Shown here in pieces: positions 26,806 to 33,001 of a stretch of DNA of 64,000 nucleotides. The stretch is from Brevibacterium sp. CCUG 69071. GTDB taxonomy: Bacteria > Actinomycetota > Actinomycetes > Actinomycetales > Brevibacteriaceae. The stretch is from the NCBI RefSeq assembly GCF_021023135.1, contig NZ_PGFV01000004.1, positions 1-64,000 of the forward strand, read 5' to 3'. The notes beneath the pieces are model-generated. The model saw only the letters and a program-made list of their open reading frames with translations. It searched no databases and was not told the DNA's origin. How positions within the stretch are numbered: the first letter of the stretch is position 1; each line of letters begins with the position of its first letter. The position numbers and the translations under genes were made by a program.

Positions 26806-27635
26806 CACTGGAACCCCCGCACGAGTTCCTGGCCGACACCCGAGAGAGCTGCAGACCATCCGTCACGGTTCTGGCGTCTGGTGTCGGCGACGAGCATCTT
26901 CTCCTGCTCGTCGGCCGGGGTGACAGGGTTCGTCGCGAGACCGTAGAACCGTTTCCCGCACGACACCCGCCACAGAGAAGCGGTGATCTCCTCGATCTCG
27001 ATCTCCCCTCCGAACTTCTTCGACGAATCGAGGAACACCTTTAACCGGTCCGCCGGCACATCAGTCGTGCGAGTACTCCGCGGGTTCTGACCCGCCATGG
27101 ACTCGAGGATTTGCACCGCCCTCGCGAGCGCCTGCGTGGGCTCGTTGACGGGGAGAGTGATGGACTTGCCCTCGAAGAGACCAGTGCGGTCGGTGGCGCG
27201 GATCCGGATCTTCTCCGGGCCGACACCGGTGACAGTGAGCTCCATCTCCGGATCCCACGATTCCTTCGGGGTGAGACCGGCGAAACCCATCAGCTGGGTG
27301 GCCATGGTTGGGGAGAGCATGATCGAGTCCGCGAACACGTCGCCCGTCACCCGGGCGCCGTCGATGGTGGCGGTCTTGCACACGATCATCGTCAGCCCCG
27401 ACGTCGTCACAGTGAGCAGGTTCTCGCGTGTGAAGACGAGACCCACCATGTAGTTCGACGACTCCGTGTCCTTCGGGACGTGCGGGAGGGCTGCGGCGAG
27501 CGCCTGGGTGAGGTTGACAGGATCGATGCGTGTGCCGAGGTCGCGGGTGATGCGGCGAGTCTCGCGGGCCTGCTTCCCGTCCATGAAGCCCTTGACCACG
27601 GCGAGGTGGTCGTCGGCGTCCTTCTTCGCGTTCAT
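26805..27635 (-). CDS. Phage protein, possible sliding-clamp-like fold
   Basis: A 276-residue protein. The segment GLVFTRENLLTVTTSGLTMI, DGARVTGDVFADSIMLSPTM, and later EMELTVTGVGPEKIRIRATD and GEIEIEEITASLWRVSCGK shows repeated strand-turn-strand units. These resemble the domains of beta-clamp (DnaN) proteins, so a clamp-like fold is possible. Similarity is too weak for a firm call. It overlaps both neighbours by a few bases. Confidence 0.6.
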   Translation of the reverse strand: MNAKKDADDHLAVVKGFMDGKQARETRRITRDLGTRIDPVNLTQALAAALPHVPKDTESSNYMVGLVFTRENLLTVTTSGLTMIVCKTATIDGARVTGDVFADSIMLSPTMATQLMGFAGLTPKESWDPEMELTVTGVGPEKIRIRATDRTGLFEGKSITLPVNEPTQALARAVQILESMAGQNPRSTRTTDVPADRLKVFLDSSKKFGGEIEIEEITASLWRVSCGKRFYGLATNPVTPADEQEKMLVADTRRQNRDGWSAALSGVGQELVRGFQ

Positions 27636-27883
27636 ACCTGCTGTTCTCCGATCTTGTGAGCGGGGCTTATTGCGAAGCTGCGGAGAGTTCGTGGGCTGTT
27701 CGGGACTCCGCGTTCGATTGTCTGGAACACGATCGCGACAGGACTATCGCCGTCTGGAACTCCGTGGATCTCTAGGGAGCCTTCGAGGACTGTGTTGGGG
27801 TTGATGCCGGTCACGGCGTTGAACAGGTCGAGGAGAGCCTGGTAATCGACACTGTCGACGTCGCGTTTGGTGATCGTTGCCAT
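27632..27883 (-). CDS. Hypothetical early phage protein
   Basis: An 83-residue protein from the ATG at 27883 (MATITKRDVDSVDYQALLDL). The N-terminal half is helical, the C-terminal half has strands (EGSLEIHGVP, SPVAIVFQTI). It overlaps the gene downstream by 4 bases and starts 2 bases after the gene upstream. No family recognised. Confidence 0.66.
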   Translation of the reverse strand: MATITKRDVDSVDYQALLDLFNAVTGINPNTVLEGSLEIHGVPDGDSPVAIVFQTIERGVPNSPRTLRSFAISPAHKIGEQQV

Positions 27884-27885
27884 GA

Positions 27886-28047
27886 TCAGTTCGTCTCCAT
27901 CGGGCGGGTGTGGCGGCAGTCGGGGCAGCACCAGCCGTTGCCGTTCTTATGGCCGGCGGTGCATGCGATCGACGTGGTCCCGCACGACTGGCACGGGAAC
28001 ACCGGGTGGTCGCAGTACTTGTGGGAACAGTGCTTACTCAGCGCCAT
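27886..28047 (-). CDS. Zinc-finger phage protein
   Basis: A 53-residue protein from the ATG at 28047 (MALSKHCSHKYCDHPVFPCQ, then SCGTTSIACTAG and CCPDCRHTRP). Eight Cys and several His residues are spaced as two treble-clef-like zinc sites. It overlaps the next upstream zinc protein by 14 bases. It may bind DNA or RNA; no family is recognised. Confidence 0.68.
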   Translation of the reverse strand: MALSKHCSHKYCDHPVFPCQSCGTTSIACTAGHKNGNGWCCPDCRHTRPMETN

Positions 28048-28195
28048 TGGTCTCCTCCTTCGGAGAATGATCACAGTTCGTACAGCAGCCTCGGCCGCGG
28101 TCTCGGGTGAGGCCCTTGCAGGCGACGAGAGTGCCCGCGCAATTGCGGCAGCGTGCCCACTTGTCGCGGGTGGACTCGACCTTCGGTATCGTCAT
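28034..28195 (-). CDS. Zinc-ribbon phage protein
   Basis: A 53-residue protein from the ATG at 28195 (MTIPKVESTRDKWARCRNCA). It carries CRNCAGTLVACKG and GCCTNCDHSPKEE, a zinc ribbon of the CxxC-CxxC type. The start overlaps the stop of the methyltransferase by 4 bases. Paired with the neighbouring zinc-finger gene, it could be a small transcription factor or methyltransferase partner, which is speculation. Confidence 0.67.
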   Translation of the reverse strand: MTIPKVESTRDKWARCRNCAGTLVACKGLTRDRGRGCCTNCDHSPKEETNGAE

Positions 28196-29766
28196 GACGC
28201 CTCCTCGAGCAGTGAGGCCACGGCCACGCGGATCAGATCCCGTGCTGCTGGCGGGGTGACGGCGTTGCCAGCCATGCGCACCTTCTCCCGCTTGTTCCCG
28301 AGGAGCAGATACTCGTCCGGGAATGCCATGCCGAGCATGATCTCGTGCGGGGACAGCATCCGGAACAGGCAATCGTCGACGTTGATCGGACCGACGCTCA
28401 CCGGTTCGGCTGTCGCGAGTCCGTGGTGGTTGCCCGCGGCGGCGAACGTGTCGAGCGGATCCGTCAGCGGCTTCGGCCGGTTGTTGTTCCGGAGCGGGAT
28501 AACCACGGCTTTCGACTCCGACGTGTGCATCGTGCGGAACACCTCGGTGTCCGGCCAAATGCGGTAGTAGTCACCTCCCCGGCGGGGATTAGTGCTGTCG
28601 TAGGTGTTGCCTGCCGCCTCGAGATGGAGGGCGGGCAGAAGGAGACCGTGAGCTTCACGGGTGGTGAGCGTGCGTAGCGGGTCCGTGGCCGGATGAGGCT
28701 CGGTATGCCACGTTCCCCCAGCAGGGACGAGGAGCGCAGTCTCGTTGCGGGTCGTCTGGGTGCGCATCGCCTCGGCGATAGATCGTGCGTCCTTCCCGTC
28801 ACGTCCCTCCACCGGGACGAGCAGCGACGCGTGCAGGCCGCCAGCCACGAACGTGGGCGAGGGTTCCGAGAGCCGCGTTGATCGGGACTCGTCGGCACCG
28901 GAGACGTTGTTGACGATCATCGGCTCGATGTACTTCCGCAGACCGGCCTCGATGCGCTTCATCGTCTTCACCGCCAGCGGCTTCTTCCGGTCCCCGATGC
29001 GCTCTGTAGGCAATGACCAGTCGATCACCGACGACGCCGGCAACCAGCCCGGCTCAACCACCGCGTTTCGGCACAACACTGAGGGGCACCGCCACACGTA
29101 CTGTGTCCGGTAGCGGCCCCACCTCGGCTCCTTCTTGAACACCTGCACCGCGGTGACCATCTCGTCGCAGTGCGAGCAATACGCCTGCGGGCGGAGGCGG
29201 TCGAAGTCCGGGCGTTTGTTGCCCTTTCGCCAGAAGATCACGTACATGCGGTCTCGTGACTGCGGAGCCGGGAGGCCGAACGCCTGCGCATGCATCGAGT
29301 TCATGTACACGACGTGATGCTCATAGCCGAGGGAGTCCATGGCCATGATCCAGGCGTCCCACATCACCCACTTGCGCACGTCGATGACGTTCTCCGTGAT
29401 GATCAGCCGGTACTTGTGGTGCTCAGCAAACCTGGGCACGTCCCACATCGTCGCCCGGGAACGCTCGGCAGCCTGGTCCGGTTTGTCGAACAGGGACTCC
29501 GCCTGCAGCTGCCGCTTCACACCCTTCGCCTGCGAGTGGTTCGTGCACTCGGGTGAGGCCCAGAGAATGTCGGAGTGAGGGAAGTATCGAGGGTCGATCT
29601 GAGACACGTCGGCGAGCACGTGGTCAGCATCCTGATGGTTCGTGTTGTGGGTTTCGATCGCGAGATCCCAATGATTTGTCGCAACCTTCACCTCGACGCC
29701 CGGCACCGAGAGGGCACCAGTCGATGACCCTCCCGCACCGCAAAACATGTCTGTGAGCGTCAGCAT
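28192..29766 (-). CDS. DNA cytosine-5 methyltransferase, phage type
   Basis: A 524-residue enzyme predicted to methylate cytosine in DNA using SAM. Motif I is MFCGAGGSSTG near residue 7. The catalytic loop reads WASPECTNHSQAKG, with Cys74, instead of the usual PPCQ. Motif VI is ITENV (Glu125, Asn126). Motif VIII is PQSRDRMYVIFWR. Motif X is VRMAGNAVTPPAARDLI. A zinc ribbon (Cys197, 200, 227, 232) and a long repeat-like segment (about 270-440, with S/D-P-x-T-F/L patterns) form the target recognition part. It probably protects phage DNA from host restriction. No partner restriction enzyme is near. Confidence 0.92.
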   Translation of the reverse strand: MLTLTDMFCGAGGSSTGALSVPGVEVKVATNHWDLAIETHNTNHQDADHVLADVSQIDPRYFPHSDILWASPECTNHSQAKGVKRQLQAESLFDKPDQAAERSRATMWDVPRFAEHHKYRLIITENVIDVRKWVMWDAWIMAMDSLGYEHHVVYMNSMHAQAFGLPAPQSRDRMYVIFWRKGNKRPDFDRLRPQAYCSHCDEMVTAVQVFKKEPRWGRYRTQYVWRCPSVLCRNAVVEPGWLPASSVIDWSLPTERIGDRKKPLAVKTMKRIEAGLRKYIEPMIVNNVSGADESRSTRLSEPSPTFVAGGLHASLLVPVEGRDGKDARSIAEAMRTQTTRNETALLVPAGGTWHTEPHPATDPLRTLTTREAHGLLLPALHLEAAGNTYDSTNPRRGGDYYRIWPDTEVFRTMHTSESKAVVIPLRNNNRPKPLTDPLDTFAAAGNHHGLATAEPVSVGPINVDDCLFRMLSPHEIMLGMAFPDEYLLLGNKREKVRMAGNAVTPPAARDLIRVAVASLLEEAS

Positions 29767-29978
29767 GGTGGCTCCCGCAGTTCAAGGGGGTTCACGTTGT
29801 TCACTCGTGGCCACACGCGCTCGGCCAGCTCGATCGCGTCCTCGAACGTCCACACCGAGGCGTAGTACTCGTAGGCCTTCGTGAGACTGTTCCTGGCGTG
29901 CACCTCCCAGAACCGTCGGGAGTGCGGAGCACGTGTCACGGTCGGTCGTTCCTGGCGGACCTTCACCGGATACCTCAC
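29760..29978 (-). CDS. Hypothetical early phage protein
   Basis: A 72-residue protein starting at GTG (29978), overlapping the upstream stop as GTGA and running 7 bases into the methyltransferase. It is Arg/aromatic-rich (RFWEVHARNSLTKAYEYYAS, VWTFEDAIELAERVW), resembling small alpha/beta phage proteins. No family recognised. Confidence 0.62.
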   Translation of the reverse strand: MRYPVKVRQERPTVTRAPHSRRFWEVHARNSLTKAYEYYASVWTFEDAIELAERVWPRVNNVNPLELREPPC

Positions 29979-30325
29979 GGCTGCTCACCGTCCTCAATGT
30001 TCAGCCAGGCCTCATCGATGACTTCGTAGAGCCACATCGGTTTGCCCTGGTTCCGACCAGCAGAGTCACGGTTGATGATCGTGCCGGCACGCTCGATGAC
30101 CCTGTGCGAACGCAGGTAGCTGTACCGGGCCGAGAGCACGCGCGGATCCACGGAGAGCCCGTACTGATTCGCGAGCTGAGTGCGTACCTTGTTCGGGTCG
30201 AGGAACCCAGCATCACGGCGAGCAACACGGCGCATGGCTGCGTCGATGCGTTTCTGGTCCTCGACGTGAGTGGAGATGTTCACGGCGTCGATGACGGCGT
30301 CCCGCTGCCCTTTCACCGGGCTCAT
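29975..30325 (-). CDS. Phage winged-helix-like protein
   Basis: A 116-residue protein. The helical segment RIDAAMRRVARRDAGFLDPN and VRTQLANQYGLSVDPRVLSA, then RYSYLRSHRVIERAGTIINR, reads like a winged helix-turn-helix. The C-terminus PMWLYEVIDEAWLNIEDG is acidic. It is probably a regulator or accessory DNA-binding protein. It overlaps both neighbours by 4 bases. Confidence 0.65.
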   Translation of the reverse strand: MSPVKGQRDAVIDAVNISTHVEDQKRIDAAMRRVARRDAGFLDPNKVRTQLANQYGLSVDPRVLSARYSYLRSHRVIERAGTIINRDSAGRNQGKPMWLYEVIDEAWLNIEDGEQP

Positions 30326-30561
30326 CGGTGATCACCGGCATCCCAGGCGGCCGAGACGATGCCGAGGCCGATCACGCCGGCGCCGAGGAGGCTGAGGCCG
30401 TTGATCGTCAGCGTGGCCGCCGAAGCGATGATGTACAGCACCGCGCCGATAAGGATGAGGGGCAGGAACAAGGCGAAGAAGCGGCGCTTCACGAAGATCT
30501 GCCTCCTGATTTCGGCACGATCTGGTGTCGTGTCAGTGTGTTGGTCTAGAGTGATGTTCAC
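30322..30561 (-). CDS. Small two-helix membrane protein of the prophage
   Basis: A 79-residue protein starting at GTG (30561). Two transmembrane helices are clear (FFALFLPLILIGAVLYIIAS and LSLLGAGVIGLGIVSAAW), separated by a short loop, with a charged N-terminus. A 108-bp gap precedes it, so it may begin a sub-operon. Possible roles are superinfection exclusion or an antiholin; neither is supported by motif. Confidence 0.66.
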   Translation of the reverse strand: MNITLDQHTDTTPDRAEIRRQIFVKRRFFALFLPLILIGAVLYIIASAATLTINGLSLLGAGVIGLGIVSAAWDAGDHR

Positions 30562-30669
30562 GATCGATCCGATCTACTCGGCCCTCGCCCTGCACGGCGG
30601 GGGCTACTTCATTTCTCCGGGGTGTTCAGGTGGATGCCGGGGCTTCCCCTTCCGCCAGCACCCACCCGC

Positions 30670-30954
30670 CTATGGGGTGGACTCGTCCGCGTCGAGCAGG
30701 GTCCGAACCTTGTCGATGACCTCGACCTCGACAATCGCCCTCAGCGCGAGCAGCGCCTCATCGGCGTCGTCGTAGATCGTGCGGATCTGGTCACCGATCG
30801 CGAGAGTGCTCCCGACGTCGTGGCTGTAGTCGACGGAGAGCCGCTGCACTGCGTTAGCCAGATCCGTGAGGCGGTGGTGAGTCTCGATCTTGAGATTGAA
30901 CACCGCATCGACGAGCTCCTGGGTAGCCTCGTCAGGCATCTCCTTGCGTTCCAT
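30670..30954 (-). CDS. Hypothetical early phage protein
   Basis: A 94-residue protein (MERKEMPDEATQELVDAVFN). It is all-helical with heptad character (RLTDLANAVQRLSVDYSHDV, EALLALRAIVEVEVIDKVRT). The start lies in TGATG with the upstream stop. No family recognised. Confidence 0.64.
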   Translation of the reverse strand: MERKEMPDEATQELVDAVFNLKIETHHRLTDLANAVQRLSVDYSHDVGSTLAIGDQIRTIYDDADEALLALRAIVEVEVIDKVRTLLDADESTP

Positions 30955-31370
30955 CAGTCGCAGTCCGTTCGGTGACGCATGGACTCGAGCAGCGACGGCG
31001 GAACCGTCGGCTCCGGGAGCTTCCGGACGGCGAGTTCAACACCGTCGAGCGCTGTGGCGATCTCCTGGGCGCTTACCGACACCGGGATGCTCTCGGCACT
31101 TCCGTCAGAGCCGAATGCCACCTTCTTGGGCGGGTACTTGGCAGCCTCGTGGACAGTTCCGAGCTCCCGTTCGTCGCGCAGAATCTCCTCGATCGCAGCC
31201 GTCGCCGAGGCGAGGACACTCTCGATGCGGTCGAGGTGCTGCGCGGCGAACCCGTCACGACGAGCAGCCGGGTACTCCTTGACGACGTGCGCGAGATGGT
31301 AGGCGAGGTCCGTGGCCTCCTTGAGGCGGACCGGACGGCGAACATCTGCGGGCGTGACTGGTGTGGTCAT
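30954..31370 (-). CDS. Hypothetical early phage protein
   Basis: A 138-residue protein (MTTPVTPADVRRPVRLKEAT). It has a helical N-terminal part (ATDLAYHLAHVVKEYPAARR, RIESVLASATAAIEEILRDE) and a second helical part near residue 100 (AQEIATALDGVELAVRKL). It is the first minus-strand gene after the plus-strand island at 31.6 kb. No family recognised. Confidence 0.64.
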   Translation of the reverse strand: MTTPVTPADVRRPVRLKEATDLAYHLAHVVKEYPAARRDGFAAQHLDRIESVLASATAAIEEILRDERELGTVHEAAKYPPKKVAFGSDGSAESIPVSVSAQEIATALDGVELAVRKLPEPTVPPSLLESMRHRTDCD

Positions 31371-31405
31371 CGTTGATCACTTCCTGACTGGGTGAACGGA
31401 TTGTG

Positions 31406-31443
31406 GTGCGGCCGACGCAGTGACCCCTCACTGGCGGCCGCAC
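31406..31443. other. Nested perfect inverted repeat upstream of the early operon
   Basis: Outer arms GTGCGGCCG and CGGCCGCAC (9 bp) enclose inner arms CAGTGA and TCACTG (6 bp) around a CCCC loop. It lies 36 bp upstream of the 138-residue gene. No T-run follows on either strand. It could be a terminator for the plus-strand gene's opposite strand, or a protein-binding site. Confidence 0.5.
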
Positions 31444-31597
31444 CTGTGGCACCTGACTCCTCGACCGGGCATGGATAAGACCCGGGAGACGTGTCAGGCG
31501 CATCCCTTACGATGTCCCCAACGACAGAAGTAGGAGCTTCCGCCGTTGCTGTAGGCGCCGATAACCGGTCAGCGCCGTAACCCGTAAGGGAAGAATC

Positions 31598-31852
31598 ATG
31601 TCCTCGGAATACCGCTTCGTCACGTTCCGTCAGCCGGCGACGGCTCTCATCCCCCCAGAAGCAGGTGCAGCGAAGTCCTTGACTCTCGACCTCGTGAATT
31701 CCATTCCCGAGATTTCGGAGCAGATGGACGGGTGGGATGTAGTCAACACGCAAATCGTTCCGATCAGCGGAGAAGAGATCCTGATCATCTTCACGCTCAC
31801 CACGAAGGTCAATGTTCCCGAGGGAGGCGAATTCTGGGGCGGCGCGGTTTAA
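31598..31852 (+). CDS. Lone plus-strand prophage gene, function unknown
   Basis: An 84-residue protein (MSSEYRFVTFRQPATALIPP) preceded by AAGGGAAG. It has balanced composition with strands (WDVVNTQIVPISGEEILIIF, then TLTTKVNV), unlike the Arg/Pro/Ser-rich frame on the opposite strand that spans the same region. It is the only plus-strand gene inside the early minus-strand operon, so it may be expressed from the lysogen. The middle (VNSIPEISEQMDGWDVVNTQ) vaguely recalls short DUF4177-type proteins. Function unknown. Confidence 0.62.
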   Translation: MSSEYRFVTFRQPATALIPPEAGAAKSLTLDLVNSIPEISEQMDGWDVVNTQIVPISGEEILIIFTLTTKVNVPEGGEFWGGAV

Positions 31853-31863
31853 CAGTGTCGAGT

Positions 31864-32028
31864 TCATGCCGGCCGCCTCATCGCGAAGATCGATCGGCGG
31901 CTGCGCATGATACGCGGGAGCCGAGACCAACGGACTCTCGTGATGGATCCGGATTTGATCTGAGAGACACCGACACGTTCAGCGACGAGAGTGCCGACGG
32001 TGGCTTTGCTGATGTCGAAGCGACTCAT
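31864..32028 (-). CDS. Possible small HTH-like protein downstream of the excisionase-like gene
   Basis: A 54-residue frame, MSRFDISKATVGTLVAERVG, then VSQIKSGSITRVRW and a very Arg-rich end. Its start overlaps the stop of the upstream HTH gene as ATGA. The N-terminus could form a short helix-turn-helix. Too short to be sure. Confidence 0.42.
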   Translation of the reverse strand: MSRFDISKATVGTLVAERVGVSQIKSGSITRVRWSRLPRIMRSRRSIFAMRRPA

Positions 32029-32267
32029 GACGCCACCCGCTTCGATGCGGGGGCGGGCTGTTCACCCGTTGTCGGTGAGGATCCTGCGGCGAGCGCCTCG
32101 ACATCTTCTCTGATGTATCGGCGGTGCCCACCTGGGGTGCGCGAAGACTCGATGCGGCCAGCCTTTTCGTAGTCCCGGAGAGTCTGTGGGTGCACTCCTA
32201 CGATCCGAGCTGCGGCGGCCACCGTGAGGCGGTCGTCGGCCGAAACTTGAGTATGCTTAACTTTCAT
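32025..32267 (-). CDS. MerR/excisionase-like HTH protein (Cro or RDF candidate)
   Basis: An 80-residue protein. Residues 15-60 form a MerR/BldC-type winged helix (TVAAAARIVGVHPQTLRDYE, then KAGRIESSRTPGGHRRY). It is the first gene of the leftward transcript and divergent from the XRE repressor, the position of Cro or an excisionase in temperate phages. No ribosome binding site is visible; the predicted start of transcription is within 2-3 bases of the ATG, so the message may be leaderless. Three CTTAA half-sites cover its promoter and start. Confidence 0.8.
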   Translation of the reverse strand: MKVKHTQVSADDRLTVAAAARIVGVHPQTLRDYEKAGRIESSRTPGGHRRYIREDVEALAAGSSPTTGEQPAPASKRVAS

Positions 32268-32340
32268 GAGGATGACTTAAGCACAGTGGTGAAAGTTAAG
32301 TCAACTCATTTTGGGTGTGTCGTACCTAGATTCTTAACCT
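32256..32340. promoter_or_regulatory. Divergent operator region with CTTAA half-sites
   Basis: CTTAACTTTCA at 32256-32266 and its exact reverse complement TGAAAGTTAAG at 32290-32300 flank a CTTAAG palindrome at 32276-32281. A further CTTAACCT lies at 32333-32340. The first three sites are 20 bp apart, placing them on one face of the helix. They overlap the leftward promoter and the first codons of the HTH gene. Confidence 0.65.
32276..32304 (-). promoter_or_regulatory. Leftward early promoter
   Basis: On the minus strand, a good -35 (TTGACT, 32304-32299) is followed after 17 bp by a weak -10 (CTTAAG, 32281-32276). Transcription would start near 32269, almost at the ATG of the HTH gene (32267). 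The -10 coincides with the operator palindrome, fitting repression by competition. Confidence 0.5.
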
Positions 32341-32368
32341 TGCGCAACTTTACTGAAGGTGTCATAAT
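32340..32368 (+). promoter_or_regulatory. Repressor promoter, probably leaderless
   Basis: TTGCGC (32340-32345), 17 bp, CATAAT (32363-32368). The start of transcription would fall at about 32375, the A of the repressor ATG. There is no ribosome binding site, so the mRNA is likely leaderless, as for lambda cI from PRM. Confidence 0.55.
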
Positions 32369-32374
32369 CTCGAT

Positions 32375-32722
32375 ATGAACACTTACACGCAAGCGGTGAC
32401 TTCTCCCGAGCCTGGTCTGCGCGTCCCCGAATGGTCCCTCGCTGACCGGCTGCGCAAGATTCGCGTCGACAATGGGTGGAGCCAGAAGCAGATCGCGCAA
32501 CACCTGGAAGTCGGAAGTAGCGCCTACTCCCAGTGGGAAGCCGGCAACGCTAAGCCACGTGACATTGTGGCGGTCGCGAATCGGCTTGAGCTCCTCGCTC
32601 GAGTACCGGCGACGTGGACACTGGGCTTGAATGCAGAAAACCGCCACCCGGATGGTCCGAATGGCGGTGTTTCTTCTCGGTGCGCCACGAGGGATTCGAA
32701 CCCCCAACCTTCTGATCCGTAG
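32375..32722 (+). CDS. XRE-family prophage repressor whose 3' end lies in tRNA-Arg
   Basis: A 115-residue protein. One XRE helix-turn-helix (about residues 21-75: SLADRLRKIRVDNGWSQKQI, then AQHLEVGSSAYSQWEAGNAK) and no protease or dimerisation domain. From codon 103 on, the coding sequence is the antisense of tRNA-Arg, giving the tail CATRDSNPQPSDP and the stop TAG, which lies in the anticodon loop sequence. A tRNA terminator hairpin also lies within the gene. It faces the tRNA, divergent from the HTH gene. If attP sits in this gene, the unintegrated phage would encode a different C-terminus. Confidence 0.82.
   Translation: MNTYTQAVTSPEPGLRVPEWSLADRLRKIRVDNGWSQKQIAQHLEVGSSAYSQWEAGNAKPRDIVAVANRLELLARVPATWTLGLNAENRHPDGPNGGVSSRCATRDSNPQPSDP
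32640..32668. terminator. Terminator of tRNA-Arg inside the repressor gene
   Basis: ACCGCCA pairs with TGGCGGT, with an inner CGGA/TCCG stem. On the minus strand the stem is followed by TTTTC, 12 bases after the tRNA 3' end. On the plus strand it is followed by GTTTCTTCT, so it could work both ways. Confidence 0.75.
32681..32722. other. Candidate attachment site (att core) in tRNA-Arg 3' half
   Basis: The 3' half of the tRNA (acceptor, T arm and anticodon loop) is shared with the end of the phage repressor gene. Tyrosine integrases commonly use such sites and restore the tRNA. The true core length needs the left att site, which is outside the window. Confidence 0.6.
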
Positions 32723-32753
32723 TCAGATGCTCTATCCGTTGAGCTAGTGGCGC
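32681..32753 (-). tRNA. tRNA-Arg(ACG)
   Basis: Read on the minus strand, 73 bases fold as a cloverleaf: acceptor GCGCCAC/GTGGCGC with discriminator A, anticodon stem TCTGA/TCAGA around CTACGGA (anticodon ACG), and T loop TTCGAATC. CCA is not encoded. It reads CGN arginine codons after A-to-I editing of the wobble base. Confidence 0.97.
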
Positions 32754-32787
32754 ATGTCGACCGGACTCTCGCCCTGCAACTCGAACA

Positions 32788-32817
32788 ACTATACACACGG
32801 TGTTCACCCAAGCTCAA
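32788..32817 (-). promoter_or_regulatory. Promoter of tRNA-Arg
   Basis: TTGAGC (32817-32812), 18 bp, TATAGT (32793-32788), on the minus strand. Transcription would begin about 28 bases before the mature tRNA 5' end. Confidence 0.6.
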
Positions 32818-32985
32818 ATTCGTCACCCGTGCGCTTCGCCACATTCACCAAGACCGGCGGAACCGCCTCGGCGAGGGTGGCGCAGAAGCGCGGATTTCAG
32901 GGGATCTCAAACTGAGCAAAAATGCGTCACATATAAGAAAAGAAACGTCACATCATTGCTTCATTCACGTCAACAGGGCCCTTCT

Positions 32986-33001
32986 TGTGACCCAATGCAC
33001 A
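32986..33001. promoter_or_regulatory. CRP/GlxR-like site upstream of pckG
   Basis: TGTGACCCAATGCACA matches the TGTGA-N6-TCACA pattern of CRP-family regulators with one deviation (G for T). It lies 110 bp before the pckG start. In corynebacteria cAMP-GlxR controls many carbon metabolism genes; the role here is inferred. Confidence 0.45.

Larger units (their letters stand above)
1..32753. mobile_element. Prophage (siphovirus type), left end outside window, right end at tRNA-Arg
   Basis: A continuous set of phage genes runs on the minus strand from an HTH gene near 32.27 kb to tail genes at position 1. It includes TerS, TerL, portal, MuF-like protein, scaffold, P22-like coat, connectors, tail tube, frameshifted chaperones and tape measure. 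Most neighbours overlap by a few bases. The right limit is placed at tRNA-Arg(ACG), because the outermost phage-like gene, an XRE repressor, ends inside it and host metabolism (pckG) starts just beyond. Integrase, lysis genes and the second att site are not in the window. The exact right junction cannot be fixed from one end. Confidence 0.93.

Noticed and set aside
31367-31930. 187-residue minus-strand frame across 31.4-31.9 kb
   Set aside because: It is rich in Arg, Ser and Pro, has no ribosome binding site and spans the antisense of a better 84-residue plus-strand gene and the perfect hairpin at 31406.
32375-32753. Idea that the repressor is a normal host gene and the prophage ends earlier
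   Set aside because: The gene is divergent from phage HTH with shared operators, has no host context, and ends in the tRNA. This favours a phage origin, though only the left end can prove it.
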